A stretch of 64,000 bases of DNA. It comes from Hyalella azteca (taxonomy: Eukaryota; Arthropoda; Malacostraca; Amphipoda; Hyalellidae). The notes beneath the pieces are model-generated. The model did not search any database and was not told the origin of the DNA. It was given only the letters and a program-made list of their open reading frames with translations. The DNA lies in contig NW_025934948.1 in NCBI RefSeq assembly GCF_000764305.2, forward strand, positions 186,001-250,000, in the 5' to 3' direction. The stretch's first letter is position 1; each line of letters starts with the position of its first letter. This document shows positions 35,541 to 47,234 of this stretch, one piece after another. A program made the position numbers and the translations under genes.

Positions 35541-37348
35541 CAGGGTTGGCAATGATTAAATCAAAATGATTAAATCATGTGATTAAATCACTTGATTTTT
35601 TTATAAAAAAATCATGATTTTTTTGATTTTTTCAAATATTTAAATATATTGAGTGGCAGTCTTTAATTTATATTAAGGTATTGTTATTCATGGTTTAGTA
35701 TAAATGTACTATGAATGACAAATTGGTATATAAACATGTTGCCTTTAGTATGTATTAGGTTCCAATAAATTGAATGTTTTTGGTACAGAGGCATCAAGTG
35801 TGCAATACATTGTATGTAGCTAGCAGCTTAGCTAATTCTTATAAGGCTACCCATAAGTAGTCCTTAACTATTTGACTATGTATTTGTTATATATTGGTTA
35901 CAATATACAATTTAAATGTGTTGGCTAGCTTATATAGGGTGGGGCAGAACTGATTGACAGTTTTGAGACGAAATAAAAGAGTAATGGAGGTACATAAAGA
36001 TGAAAGTTTATTTTCCTCAAGATTAGCATAACATACAATTTAAAATACTTATGTTTTGAAAACAAAATCAGGAAGATGGGGTTTGTTAGCTGCATCACAC
36101 TGTTGGAGTCATTCTCGGAAGTTCACACATATGGCGAGGTATGGCCATAACCTCTGCTGCAATAATCAGTTCCCTTAGCTGTGGTAGGGTGTGAGGGGGA
36201 CTTCTGAACCCCTTTCTTCTAGATGTCCCCAAAGAAAGAAATCACAAATGCTCAAATCAGGTGGCCTTGCAGGCCACTGTAAATCACCCCTCAGAGTCTG
36301 GGAACATGCTTTTCAAAACATTGAGTGACATTCGGGCTGTGTGAGCTGTAGCCCCATCCTGCTGGAACAACACGTCTCCCTATGCTTCATTTTCAACAAT
36401 GTTTTCCATCATGGACTGCAAGAAATTTTGTAACATTGCAGCATAGCGATCGGAATTCACTGTTATGGTTACTCCCTCTGAGAACAACTCCAATAGTGTG
36501 GTGCTGCTTACAGCCCCCATCTTCCAGATATTGTTTTCAAAACATAAGTATTCTAAATGGTATGTTATGCTAATTTAAAACTAGAAACAAAACAATTACA
36601 ATTATAAGATTATATATAAAATAATTAAATGCAGTGAATGGATATAAAATATTTGAATTGTGCACATGTTTATTTCAAACAGTATTAGATTTTCTCATAA
36701 CTTAAGTCTCGTTTCAAGTCATATGAGGTTTGTTTGGATATCATTCAGTTTATGTTTAGTATTGGTTTATTGGTCTGAATTAAATGGGAACAGTGCAGTC
36801 AGTCACTCAGTCACTACTAGTTGGTGTGTATAGAAGGTAGAGTCTGGTAGATTTATAGGACATAAAACTAGTAGATCTATTGATAGTGCTGTGCACTGTG
36901 CTATCAGCTACCTATCTGTCTGTTATGTGACTCTTCAATGTTTAGGAGATCCGCATTCCTGAAGTGTTTTTGTATATTGAAGCAAGTTAAATGGTCCATA
37001 TTTAGCTCATTACCTTGCTCCATACAAATTTTACAAAGCTAATGAATAGACTTATCAATAATTGTTTACCCAAAAATCCCAAAGTGGGAAACACCACCTT
37101 GGCCTGTTGGTCATTATTGAAGGCAATAAGTGCCCTTTTTAGTCATCCATTATGATCCATATACTGTTATTGTTAGTAGGCTAATTGCAACATAAAAAAA
37201 TAACACCTCAAAAAGACAAAAAAGCTGAAAAAATAAAAAAAAATAAAAAAAATCAAATAAATCAAATAAATCATGAAAAAATCAAAAAAATCATTGATTT
37301 TTGATTTTTTTGATTTTTTTAAAAAAATCAAAAAAATCACCAACCCTG
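35541..37348. mobile_element. hAT-like element with perfect 8-bp TSD (unit A only)
   Basis: The ends are cagggttgg on the left and its complement on the right, flanked by cattgcag at 35533-35540 and 37349-37356. Unit B at about 57325-57332 shows the unoccupied ggcattgaagac. Eight-bp duplications and CAGGG termini are typical of hAT transposons. The subterminal sequence is built of aaatca/gattt repeats. No hAT transposase remains. The interior holds a mariner fragment. Confidence 0.88.
35937..36590 (-). pseudogene. Mariner-type transposase fragment nested in the hAT
   Basis: On the minus strand the sequence reads DVLFQQDGATAHTARMSLNV, with the second catalytic Asp in QQDGA, then after interruptions DLSICDFFLWGHL and LPDFVFKT at the end. 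This is the C-terminal half of a Tc1/mariner-family transposase of the arthropod type. Stops and frameshifts break it, and the first catalytic region is missing. The end near 35937 (agggtggggcagaactg) may be a terminal repeat. Confidence 0.75.
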
Positions 37349-37529
37349 CATTGCAGACAGGTGTGTGATCATTATTTAATATAAATAGGCTTCAAGTTCT
37401 CATTTTACATAAAGTCATATCCAGAGGTGGGCAGTAGCGCACTACATGTAGCGGCTGCTACATTTTCAGTAGCGGTAGAAGCGCTACATATTTAAGTAGC
37501 GATACAAGGTTTTGCAATTTGAAACACAA

Positions 37530-37750
37530 ACCAACACCAGGGTCCATGGCTATAAACTAAAAAACTGCGCTGTAACAGATCCATGCGACTACATTCCTTC
37601 TCGCTTCGAGTCACCGACATGTGGAACAGCCTCCCTGATAGCATCGTTGATGCTCCAAGTATGACCGCCTTCAAGAACAGACTAGACAAAACTATGCAGG
37701 AGCATATGTTCAGTCTTAAAATGCCTAGAAAATTACAGACCAGGCAATAA
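37530..37750 (+). pseudogene. 3' end of a non-LTR retrotransposon ORF2 (CR1/Jockey-like)
   Basis: The plus strand encodes FSLRVTDMWNSLPDSIVDAP, then FKNRLDK, and ends in TAA at about 37750. The pattern FS.RV...WN.LP..V..A.S...FK..LD is the hallmark of the extreme C-terminus of CR1/L2/Jockey reverse transcriptase ORFs. A frameshift precedes it near 37560. It is a short captured or nested fragment without RT motifs. Confidence 0.7.
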
Positions 37751-38133
37751 GTTCAGCAGCTTTCTCAATCAATTGTCAATTATGGAAAGATCGGGTTCCA
37801 AAGGCCGGATCCTTTGTGAATCAAGTCACAAAAAATTCAAGAATCAGCAAAAGCCATGGGCCTATTTCTTTAGTGCTGACACTTCTATTCTATTCTACAG
37901 TGCTACCGCTACATTTATAGATAAAGCCTTTATTAGATTTTACTTAATAGTATTAATATTCAAAACCTGCATGATAAATACATAATATAAATTACAGAAT
38001 AAAACTGTACGAAAGATTTTGGTGCAATGTCGTCAACCTCAGCCTGTTACTAATGTCAACATGTTAGTTGTTACTTGTTAAGTTGTTACCAGTTACCACT
38101 TACATGTATTTTTTCATGTTTCAGTTTGCCTAC

Positions 38134-38320
38134 AGTTATTTTTATGTTTCACCTTCCTTACATGGAGGTCTACTTTAGTCTACCAATCTCAAAAATAATC
38201 CACATAGGTATATATATACAAATAAAAGACCAATTTTTTATATGTATATGTGGATAATTTTTAAGATTATTAGATTAAAGTAGACATCCATGTAGGGAAG
38301 GTGAAACATAAAAATAACTA
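38134..38320. repeat. Near-perfect palindrome of about 185 bp inside the hAT
   Basis: The arm beginning agttatttttatgtttcacc is mirrored by ggtgaaacataaaaataact at the right end. Complementarity continues through the arms to a short centre near 38222-38232, with a few mismatches. A transcript would form a long hairpin. Confidence 0.85.
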
Positions 38321-38653
38321 ACTTTTATTTAATGTATCTAACCCATGCTAGTTTGGTTAGGTTAATTGCAATAAAGTTGCAATGTTGCATTGAAATATTT
38401 TGAAAATGTTTTAATATCATTAAATGTTTATGAACAAATCCCAATAGCAGAACAATAAATACTTAGAGATTTCCACTAATTTTGGCCATTGTAGCGGACA
38501 ATGTAGTGGCGCTACATTTTACTGTAGCGGTAGCGCTTGCTACAATCTAGTGGGTGTAGCGGTAGCGATAGCGCCCGCTACATTTAGAGCATGTAGCGGT
38601 AGCAGTAGCAGCCGCTACATTTCAAAGTAGCACTGCCCAGCTCTGGTCATATC

Positions 38654-40327
38654 TGAATTTATTTATGAAGCTAATGTATGTAAAGATAAACTATCCATTT
38701 AATGTTCCAGACCTAATCTCATTTTTTCTACTAAAATTTGTGAATCTAGTATCAGGAAATACTTTATTATATTTATATTGGAGGGCACAATCAAATATTC
38801 AAGACAAAAGAAATATTCTTTGAATGATGTACAAAGGACATAGTAGGATATTAACATCACCATAAAAATTTTTAATAAAAATATAGTTTTGGATTCTAAA
38901 AAAAATTTGTTAGTGTTTTCCCACATCTTATGAAGAATTGCACTTAGCCCTGTGAAATTTGTACCAAACCTCATGAGCACTAGCAGTGTATATACTCAAA
39001 AATTAACAGGCTCGCAATGCTAGTAGGTAGTTTTGAGATAGGAAGCTAAATTATGCTAAATTATTAAAATACATATTGAATTAACATGTTAAATGAATAT
39101 CAAAGTTAAAATTAATAGAGAAAAAAGTTTGGGTATGGCCATCATAAAATAATTACAAAAAAGGTAAAGTTTATTCCTCCAGCTATGATTACAAAAATTG
39201 CTAAAACAGCTCCCAGGAATTTTGACAGAACAAGAAAACACTAAATGGATCTTGACACAAAGGAGTTATCTGGTGATTAATTTTTTAATTTCATTGCAAA
39301 ACAATACGTCCTAAATGACTATAGAACAAGTTGGAGGGCCTAGTACTGCGAAGGCGATTTTTGAAGGGTGTTTATTTCTACCTTGAATTGACATGGGTTG
39401 AGTCTGTTACTATGTATTGAGGGAAAAGAATTAACAATGAGAAAACTCTATTTTCAACTTTTCATGGGTTTTATAACGTCAGATTATTGGATACAGAAAA
39501 GGAAAGTAGAAAATATTCACAAAATTGACCAAGAATTGAATTTTTGTACTACTGTATACCAAGCTTGGTCATACAACTCACGCTTCATTGAGCTGATACA
39601 AAATGGGGGAGACTCTCTAACCCACTGACATTAATTGCAATGGATGAACACTTCCATGAGTTCTTGTTCACAAAATTTGATTCATGATTACAAGCATTAA
39701 GTTGACCAATAAAGTTGTAATTGTAAGGATATATATAATTAATTGTATGTTTATTTGGAAGGTTTTCTCTAGTTATAACCAATAGAAAATTCAAATAAAT
39801 ATCTTGTGCTTCCTGTGGTTGTTGGCAACAGGTGTGAATATATTTCCCCAGCCAATGTGTGTTTCATGGGCTTCAGGAATTAGGTGGAAAATAAAATGAT
39901 ATTAATGGGGAGACAAAATTCCACTGTCAAGTGTTCAATGTTCATTTCTTTACTCTCTTAGGATTAGCAATCTTTTCTACCAATTAATGTGGAGTCAATT
40001 ATGACTCATTTCCTGATGACAAATGACAATTTGTCTGCAACAACCAAGTCTGGAAATGTTACTGATTACTTTGACAACTTTTCTCATTCTTTAATTTGTT
40101 TAATACTGCATAAAAATACTACATGGCAGGAACTGCAATACATGTTTCAGCAAAACAAAAAGCCAAGTACTGGATGTAAATGGAGCAGCAAAGGATGCAG
40201 TTGAGTGTGGCTATGGTTAGGAAATGTGAGTGCTAGAATAAATGCTATTATTTTTTACAAAGCCATTCAGTAGTTCATTACACTTGCAATTGCAGTAGGA
40301 GCAAGCAGTAGGTACAAACTAGAGAAA
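38654..40327. other. Conserved intergenic DNA of unit A
   Basis: Collinear with 57390-60080 in unit B, where part is duplicated. Short open frames at 38699-38980, 39398-39628 and 39989-40204 are not maintained in B. No gene is recognised. Confidence 0.5.
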
Positions 40328-40335
40328 TGTGTGAG

Positions 40336-41555
40336 CAGTGGTGGGCACAGCTAACCTAAAAGTTAGCTTCGATAACCGCTAATCCGCTAACTTTAAAGTA
40401 AGCTTCGATAACGCTAAACCGACAAATCACCGAAAAATGTAGCGGAATTTGCCGCTAACTGCCAACAGCTAATTTTTAATATATAAATTTAGATTTGGCT
40501 TAATTTGGGGGGGGGGAAACTCTGAAAAAGGCCTATAGAGCTGAACTTTAAGCCTTGAAAAGGAGCTTTCCAAAAAGATGTAGCAACCCAAGATCAGATG
40601 ATGATCAAGATGTACGTAACATAAATAATTAAATGAACAAATGAAATTAGGCAGTAGTTGACATTCAACACACAGTTTAATAAACGAATAATAAATATTA
40701 AGGTTACACCAGGGTTACACACTCCTTTTACTCTGGCTTGCCCTTTGCCTTCATCTCCTCGAGGTGATGATTGTTGTCCTTCATGAACATCAGCCTCTCA
40801 AAGTTGGCCTCTGACAGGGTGGCTCTCTTGGCACTCAAGATGTCCTAGCCTATGGAAAACAGGCGCTCAACTGCAGCACTGGATGGGATGGCTGTGTTGT
40901 ACTTAACGAAAAGGTTCATCAACAACAGGTCTTCACCAAATTCTGTGCCTTGGACTTCAGTGACCCGTGGCTCCTCCTGCACTCCATGGGCTGAGTAATG
41001 CTGCTGAAGAAGTCATCTTCCGCATCCTCGTCATTGCTGGTGGTGCTGCTGCCCTCCTCAACGGTCTCCCTCAGGGCTGTCTCCACGGCGGTCTGTATGG
41101 CCTTCTGTACCCTGCTGAGATGGCTGTGATTATGCTTTTCCAGCCAGAACCAGCAAAACTTAGGGTGGAAGGCCGCTGCCAGCTGGCACTCCTTGTCTTC
41201 TAGGAGGGACCCAAACCTTTTCGTGATGCCTGCCAGCATTGCGTCCAGAGGACTGCAGGATAGGACGTCTTGTACATGTTACTGCCAGTAACACAAGACG
41301 TGATTGGCTGACGAACATTCGATGACGTAGTCAGCCGTCAGTGTGGGCGTGGTACACGGCTTACGATACTTAGCAGCATTAAATCAAAGATTTTAAAACA
41401 TTTTTAGCGGACTGCAAGTTAGCGGAACTAAATTTAGCGGAAGCTAATTGGTCCGCTAAAGGTTTTCAAAGTTAGCTGAACAGCTAATCCGATAAGGAAA
41501 AAGTTAGCTTCGCTAATTAGCGGTTAGCGGATTAGCGGAACTGTGCCCACCACTG
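40336..41555 (-). mobile_element. Non-autonomous hAT element with perfect 8-bp TSD (unit A only)
   Basis: Perfect 15-bp ends (cagtggtgggcacag) are flanked by tgtgtgag at 40328-40335 and 41556-41563. Unit B has the unoccupied site near 60085-60095. Subterminal repeats are of the type cgctaatccgctaac. The centre keeps the end of a hAT transposase on the minus strand. The 5' part of the gene is missing, so the element is not autonomous. Confidence 0.92.
40735..41239 (-). pseudogene. hAT transposase C-terminal remnant (dimerisation domain)
   Basis: The minus-strand frame contains LLEDKECQLAAAFHPKFCWF, an acidic linker and then, after a frameshift near 40920, LFVKYNTAIPSSAAVERLFS with KRATLSEANFERLMFMK. 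The last two are the hATC dimerisation region. A stop falls just after the SSAAVERLFS block. The N-terminal zinc finger and most of the catalytic fold are missing. Confidence 0.8.
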
Positions 41556-43755
41556 TGTGTGAGTATCACAATTCCCAGTATTAGGGTAAGTAGTATAGAG
41601 TACATGCAATTGCATGGCTTGATGGTGAGCTAGACAGACTGAAGATGGGATATACAAAATAAAATGACATAATTGACACTATAAGCATTCATGGGAACTG
41701 GACTACAGACAAGGCAACTATGGTAAAAGGTTTGTCCAGGGAATGGGAGCAGAATTGGAATCCAAATTAAAACTGGAAAGCACGATGTGAAAGATGTTAA
41801 TTGCAAGATACATAGTCATGAAATGCGAGACTGAGCATATGGGAATATGTCATACATTATTGTGGATGTGAGTTAACCACAAAATGCCTAATGATGAAGC
41901 ATGATACATAGGGTGATATGGCTTGAAATATTAAAACCACTGCTGGATGAGGGAGATGAGTGAAATGGCACTGTTCATGGGAGAATAGGAAATGAATGAC
42001 TGCAAAAATTTTGGGTTTGTTTGCAGCAGCAACAGCATCTGGGTTTGATATTGAAAGTGGCTTACAAGGAAGGAAGAGAATTAGAGAGATGACAATTGAC
42101 AAGTGTGGTAATATGCAAAGCTAGATGGAAGCTATTAACAAAAAAACATGACCACATAACTACCATAATACCAGTGAATGGTGGCAACAAATGGTGATGA
42201 ATGATGGAGACAATAGATCAAGATGAGGAAGCATGAAATAGAAAGAAAAAATACACTACAGATTACTGAGGTATGTATGATAGTAGCACATATGGACACC
42301 TACTATTAAATGGCTAAGCAGGAGCACCTGACGCAAGTGTACATTAGAGCAGAATGAGATAAGGGAGAATGAGAGCTTCATGTGAGATGGGCATGTCAAG
42401 GATGGTATGGACAATTGTACATTCCATACTGCATTAAATAACTTGGAACTGGACTTTTATAACTCCAGAGTCTGAAGATTTTTGAGACCTGAGATACTTG
42501 GCTGGAATTATCTTGAATATATAAATTCCAAATTTTAGAATTACACTCTGCATGGTATAAATTCACTTTCTGAGCTTTAGTTAGAGCTTATTTGCATTTT
42601 AGAAGTCAAAAGATTCCTGCTAGCAGAATTGTTTTCTAATTGTAAAAGTGCTAGATTGAGCTGCAAATTTTCAAAATTATCCAAACAATATTTTTGAGTT
42701 TAAAATTTCAATAGGTCAGTTATATACCTATCCTGCAACAAAATGGTCAAGTCTATGTAAGCAGGAATGTAGAAATATTGGTTCTGAGCTATGTACATTG
42801 AATAGGATTGTTCCAATTGAAATTCTAATATTTTGAAACATTGACTTGCTCCTATGTCCTAAAAGATTTTCAATAGATGAATCATCTCCAAGAGCAGCAA
42901 TTGCTACAGATACTTGCTAAGGAAACTGCAAACTGAGTCAAGATTGCAAATTTACCAACTTTACATTATTTAAGACTCAGAGGAAATGAGATTCTAGATT
43001 CTACCATTGGCATCAAGGAATTTAATGCAGCTGGCGTAGATACAGCACTTGTGGTGTCATCCTTGTCAAGTTGTCTAACTAGTCTACCATCAATTATAAG
43101 TTCAATAGAAATCAGTACTCAGTAGAAATGATTCATTATGGAAAAACTGAGCCTTTTACCATCAATGCCACTAATTTTGCTTTGCCATGGCTGGCATAGC
43201 AGTGATGGCACTTGTTGCATTGTTGCTGGCCTTCAAAAAAAATTATCTGCCTATTTTCTTATCAAAACTATGATACAACCTTCTTGCACAATTGAAAAAG
43301 CTTAAGAGTTATTACTGGCCATAGGGCAACTGAATAATACATATTGTAATTGTGACCGCGGTGACCAGTGTTTATTGACAAGCAACAAGGCAAGTGCAGT
43401 ACCTGAAGAATAGCAACTGGAGTCTAGATTAGACTTTTACTACTTATAATTAATATTTTGTTGCTCCAATGCTAGTTTAGAAAATAGCCTAGTTTAGAAA
43501 ATTTCAATTTTTTTCTGAAATATCTCAGCTCTAATATCATGTAATTCTAGAAGGTAAAAAATCTCGCAGCTCTAATGTAATGTATTTTTGTTCTATTAAA
43601 GAAATTGTGAACCACAAACATGTCACTTCACAAAATTTCCAACTCTTGCAGTACTTAGTACCACGCTCCAGCCAAAATGTCCTGCATAATGAGTCAACCC
43701 TAACGTTTTGTAGATTGCTTAATTGCAGTCACATCAACCCATAGTCTCAAACCAT

Positions 43756-43926
43756 AGATTTTTTAGAATCAGTTTATTGTTATCTCCTCAGTTACTCACA
43801 ATTCACATTTTAAACCAATATCTTCAGTACGAAAATGCTGGTATCCATGACACTTCAGCAGTGTAGTTATTCGACTCAAAAATGAAAAAGAGGAAGAGCC
43901 TAAAAAATGTCTCAGCTCTGGCACTG
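43756..43926 (+). repeat. Local dispersed repeat, copy 1 of 3
   Basis: Starts agattttttagaatcagttt and ends near ctctggcactg. Copies 2 and 3 lie at 44494-44696 and 47057-47234 in the same orientation. Shared internal strings include tggtatccatga and gactcaaaaatgaa. No coding potential. Confidence 0.75.
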
Positions 43927-44493
43927 TGCATCAGGCTGCATTATAAGTTTGTCTATTCTCTAAAAAATATATAAACAATACATTATTATTTAATAGGTTG
44001 CCTCTAAAGTGAAGACAAATATTCTTATTGCTGTTTCGAGGATAAATTAGATTTGAGTCAACCCAAAACCATTTGTTGGAGATTGCACAGTTGCAGTCAT
44101 GTCAGACACCTGAGACACGACTGCATTAAAACTGTGTTTATTCTTCAACAAAAACATAAATGATACATTATCACATGTTCAGTTGCCTCTTAAGTAAAAG
44201 ACAAATGTTCTTCTTGCTGTTTCTAGGGTACAATTAAAGATTTGGGATTTTGGGGTAACACATACACAATGATGCACTAGGCTGCTTTTCCACCGAGGTC
44301 TGAGTTAGTGGCTCAACACTGGCTTATCATGGCCGTTATATTGAATTCACATCTCAAAGAAATGAAATCACCAACCACAGCTTGTAAATCTATGAAAATG
44401 ATGAAATCACAGCTTGAAAAATTTAGTTGTGGTTCAGATAATAGATGTTTTCCACACTAGCTCCTATGCATAATGCATAGAGAAAAAAGCCTC

Positions 44494-44696
44494 AGATTTT
44501 TTAGAATCAGTTCATTTTTAATTTCCTCATTCATATATGCAAGATTTGAACCAATTTCTCATGTATGAGATACTATGATAATGCAGAATTGCTGATATCC
44601 ATGAGACATAACAATAACTGGTCTACTTATATTATTACAGACTCAAAAATGAATTTGGGGAAGAGTTAAAAAAAAGTCTTTGTTCTGCTTTGACAC
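44494..44696 (+). repeat. Local dispersed repeat, copy 2 of 3
   Basis: Same family as 43756-43926, with about 30 extra bases in the middle (around ttctcatgtatgagatac). Confidence 0.75.
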
Positions 44697-45770
44697 TACA
44701 CTCAAGTCCAGTGTGACTACTTTTTTATACATTTCTAATCATTTGGAAAAATTATATAGTTGTATTAACAATTAGAAAGAAAAAATTCCTCTAGCTGGAT
44801 GCAGTTATCTTAACGCTCCTTAGCTTAGGTGGCAGGATGGCGGAGGCTGCTGGGAAATGGGATGCTCTACAGTAGACTGATAGTGGACGTGGTAGGTAGT
44901 TGTAACTTGACTACTCGAGCAATGAAGCAACTTGATGAACTTAGAAAGGGATGTATGCCGGAGGCCAGCATTGCCCAAGACCAGCATATCTTTCATCCTC
45001 CTTTCTGTGCATAAGCCTGCTAAAGGGCAGAGTAGACTAAGGGATTATATGTTAAAAGCCAAAGGTGCAAATCCCCTTCATGAAAATTAACCAGCGAGCT
45101 AATGAGAAGTAAGCCACCAATACAACTGCTCTACGCCGTATTTAAAACTGCCCAACAGCTCTATCCCATGCCGTCTATGTCTAACCTCACAATTTTTAGT
45201 AAGCAACTCCCTACGCCATACCGTTGTTGATACACAGCCAGCACTCCAGCCCATCCGTCCATTTGTCGCAGCTGTTTTCCCCCAGCATAACTCTACCTCC
45301 ACGCTTACCCCATCTCCCTGCCTTTTTTCACTGACTGCTGGACAGCTTTTCTTAGTTTCTGCTCACTTGACTGCATTACGCTATGAAAAGAGGATAGATA
45401 CAAGTTGTAACCTAACCTAATTAGGATACCTAAGCATCAAAGGTCCGTGAGAAAAGCCTCCAGTTAGGCTAAGTTAGCCATGCGATAATGGTGGAGTCAG
45501 GGTAAGTGTGGGGGGAGAAGATGCTGGGGGATAGTAAGGCAGGGAAACAGTGACGCGGGATTAACGTCTTGCGAAGTTGCAGAGTAAGTAAGGTGATGAT
45601 GCATTACCCTTTGGTACAGTTCACATTTGTGGCAATGCAGTCATTGCAGTCAATGCAGTGTGCCAGTGTGGTCAGCGCTGCAGACACCTAGGATAACAGC
45701 ATGTGTAAGAAGTGATGGTAATGGTTACAAAGCATTGGAGAAACTAAGTATTGTCAGTATTGACCATTAA

Positions 45771-45983
45771 CTATGTGGAGTAGCAGCTTGTGTGCTGAAG
45801 GGCTGAAGCAGTGTTGGTTTAAAGTTTGTGTGGTGAGATAGCACTCATAGCAGATAGGTCAATTGACTACAGCTGCTTAGGTGCCAGGATGACAATATCT
45901 ATAGCATTTAGATGGTTGATGTTGGCTCCAGGGCTGATTTGAGCATTAATTTGCTGGTCTACGCCCCTATAGCTGCGCACCCC
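45771..45983 (+). repeat. Direct repeat of about 200 bp, copy 1
   Basis: From ctatgtggagtagcagcttg to ctgcgcaccc, repeated with few changes at 48446-48625. Copy 1 carries an extra 20-30 bp (tagcactcatagcag). Non-coding. Confidence 0.85.
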
Positions 45984-46155
45984 TTAGAAAATCTTTTAAA
46001 AAACTCTCTGATGTGAGTATGTGTCCACAAGAGACCAGGGCACAGAGGGTGGATGCAGCATCGCCAATATATGGGTTTTTAAGCCCTAAGCGTCGCCGGG
46101 TAATTTTAAGAAGCGTTGCCAGGTAATTTTTAATGAAAGCCATTTACGCTGAGTA

Positions 46156-46811
46156 CCGTAAAATGGGATAACTTAGACCACTTTTTTTTATAAATGATGC
46201 CATTTTTTCACTAGCTGAATTAAACTTGAATTGAAACATGCAAAATACAGGTCTATACTCTAGCAAAATTACCATATATAAGACTCTGTAGAGTCTGAAA
46301 CAAAAAGAAAAAACATAAATAGGCTGTCAAACATAAAATATGTTATATATGGTAATTTTATATTAACTTCCAAGCCGGTCTATGTTACCCCGTCAGGGCT
46401 GACATTAGGTGGTCTAAGTTACCCCATTTGGGGGTGGCACCCCCCATTTGCAAACTATGACACTTTCCTAAAATTTGTCATTTTCATATGTAACTAGAAG
46501 AGTTCTACTACAATGCATCAAAACCTGGAGTTATTTAACCAAAAAATAAAAAAATTGGAGGGGGTACTCTGACAGGCTTTAAATAATAGTTTTTTTTGTG
46601 GGTCACATTTTAAATTTTTTAATCTATTAGATATGCAAACTTTTCAAATCTTTCTATTGCATTATGTAGCCTCGGTATTAGGCCTTTAATGCCCACTGAC
46701 AAAATTTTTCCATGTCAAATAGTTTTTGAGTTGTGAGGGTTTTTGTTAAAAAAACGAAAAGTGGTCTAAGTTCCCCGCCAGACTGCCAGTCTAAGTTACC
46801 CCATTTTACAG
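46156..46811. mobile_element. Inverted-repeat element (MITE-like), full length
   Basis: Complementary ends of about 23 bp (gtaaaatgggataacttaga on the left, one internal difference on the right) abut TA on both sides (46154-46155, 46812-46813). More taacttagaccac-type copies lie just inside each end. No ORF of note. A truncated relative sits in intron 3 of YEATS copy A. Confidence 0.8.
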
Positions 46812-47056
46812 TAATAAAAAACTATTACTCAACTAAAAACAAGCCACGAACTTATTTAGAAGGTTGCATGCACATGTTACCCCAAATAACTAATTTTACC
46901 CTACAAAACAGTCTGATTGTACAGCAAGTGTCAACTGAATTACTGAACATGTGAATGATGTGATAATGCAGTCTGACCGCTCTAATGTGACCGCAACTAG
47001 TACGTAATTGTAAGCTTGATGTTTACATTTTTTGGCGGGAACCATAGTGACAAACC

Positions 47057-47234
47057 AGAGATTTTTTAGAATCAGTTTATTTTTAATTTCGTCATTTACT
47101 CAAGACTTAAACCAATTCCTTATGTATGATAATGCTGGTATCCATGATACTTTACTGGTCTACTAATAGGACTCAAGTTGACTCAACTCAAAAATGAACT
47201 TGAGGGAGTCTAAAAAACTCTCTGCTTTGCCACT
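47057..47234 (+). repeat. Local dispersed repeat, copy 3 of 3
   Basis: Same family as 43756-43926, ending near ctctctgctttgccac. Its separation of about 3.3 kb from copy 1 suggests local segmental copying. Confidence 0.75.

Larger units (their letters stand above)
37422..38645. mobile_element. hAT-like element with perfect 8-bp TSD carrying other repeats (unit A only)
   Basis: The ends cagaggtgggcagt and its near-complement actgcccagctctg are flanked by gtcatatc at 37414-37421 and 38646-38653. Unit B has the empty site gtcatatcagaatttat near 57390. Subterminal regions are built of tagcggtagcgctacatt repeats, as often in hAT elements. There is no hAT transposase. The interior contains a non-LTR 3' end and a long palindrome. 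Confidence 0.88.
41564..45770. other. Intergenic DNA of unit A with local repeats
   Basis: Up to about 43350 this matches unit B (60100-62200). Beyond that, similarity is patchy. Two copies of a roughly 170-200 bp repeat lie at 43756-43926 and 44494-44696. A GC-richer stretch at 44820-45560 has open frames on both strands with no family resemblance. Confidence 0.5.
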
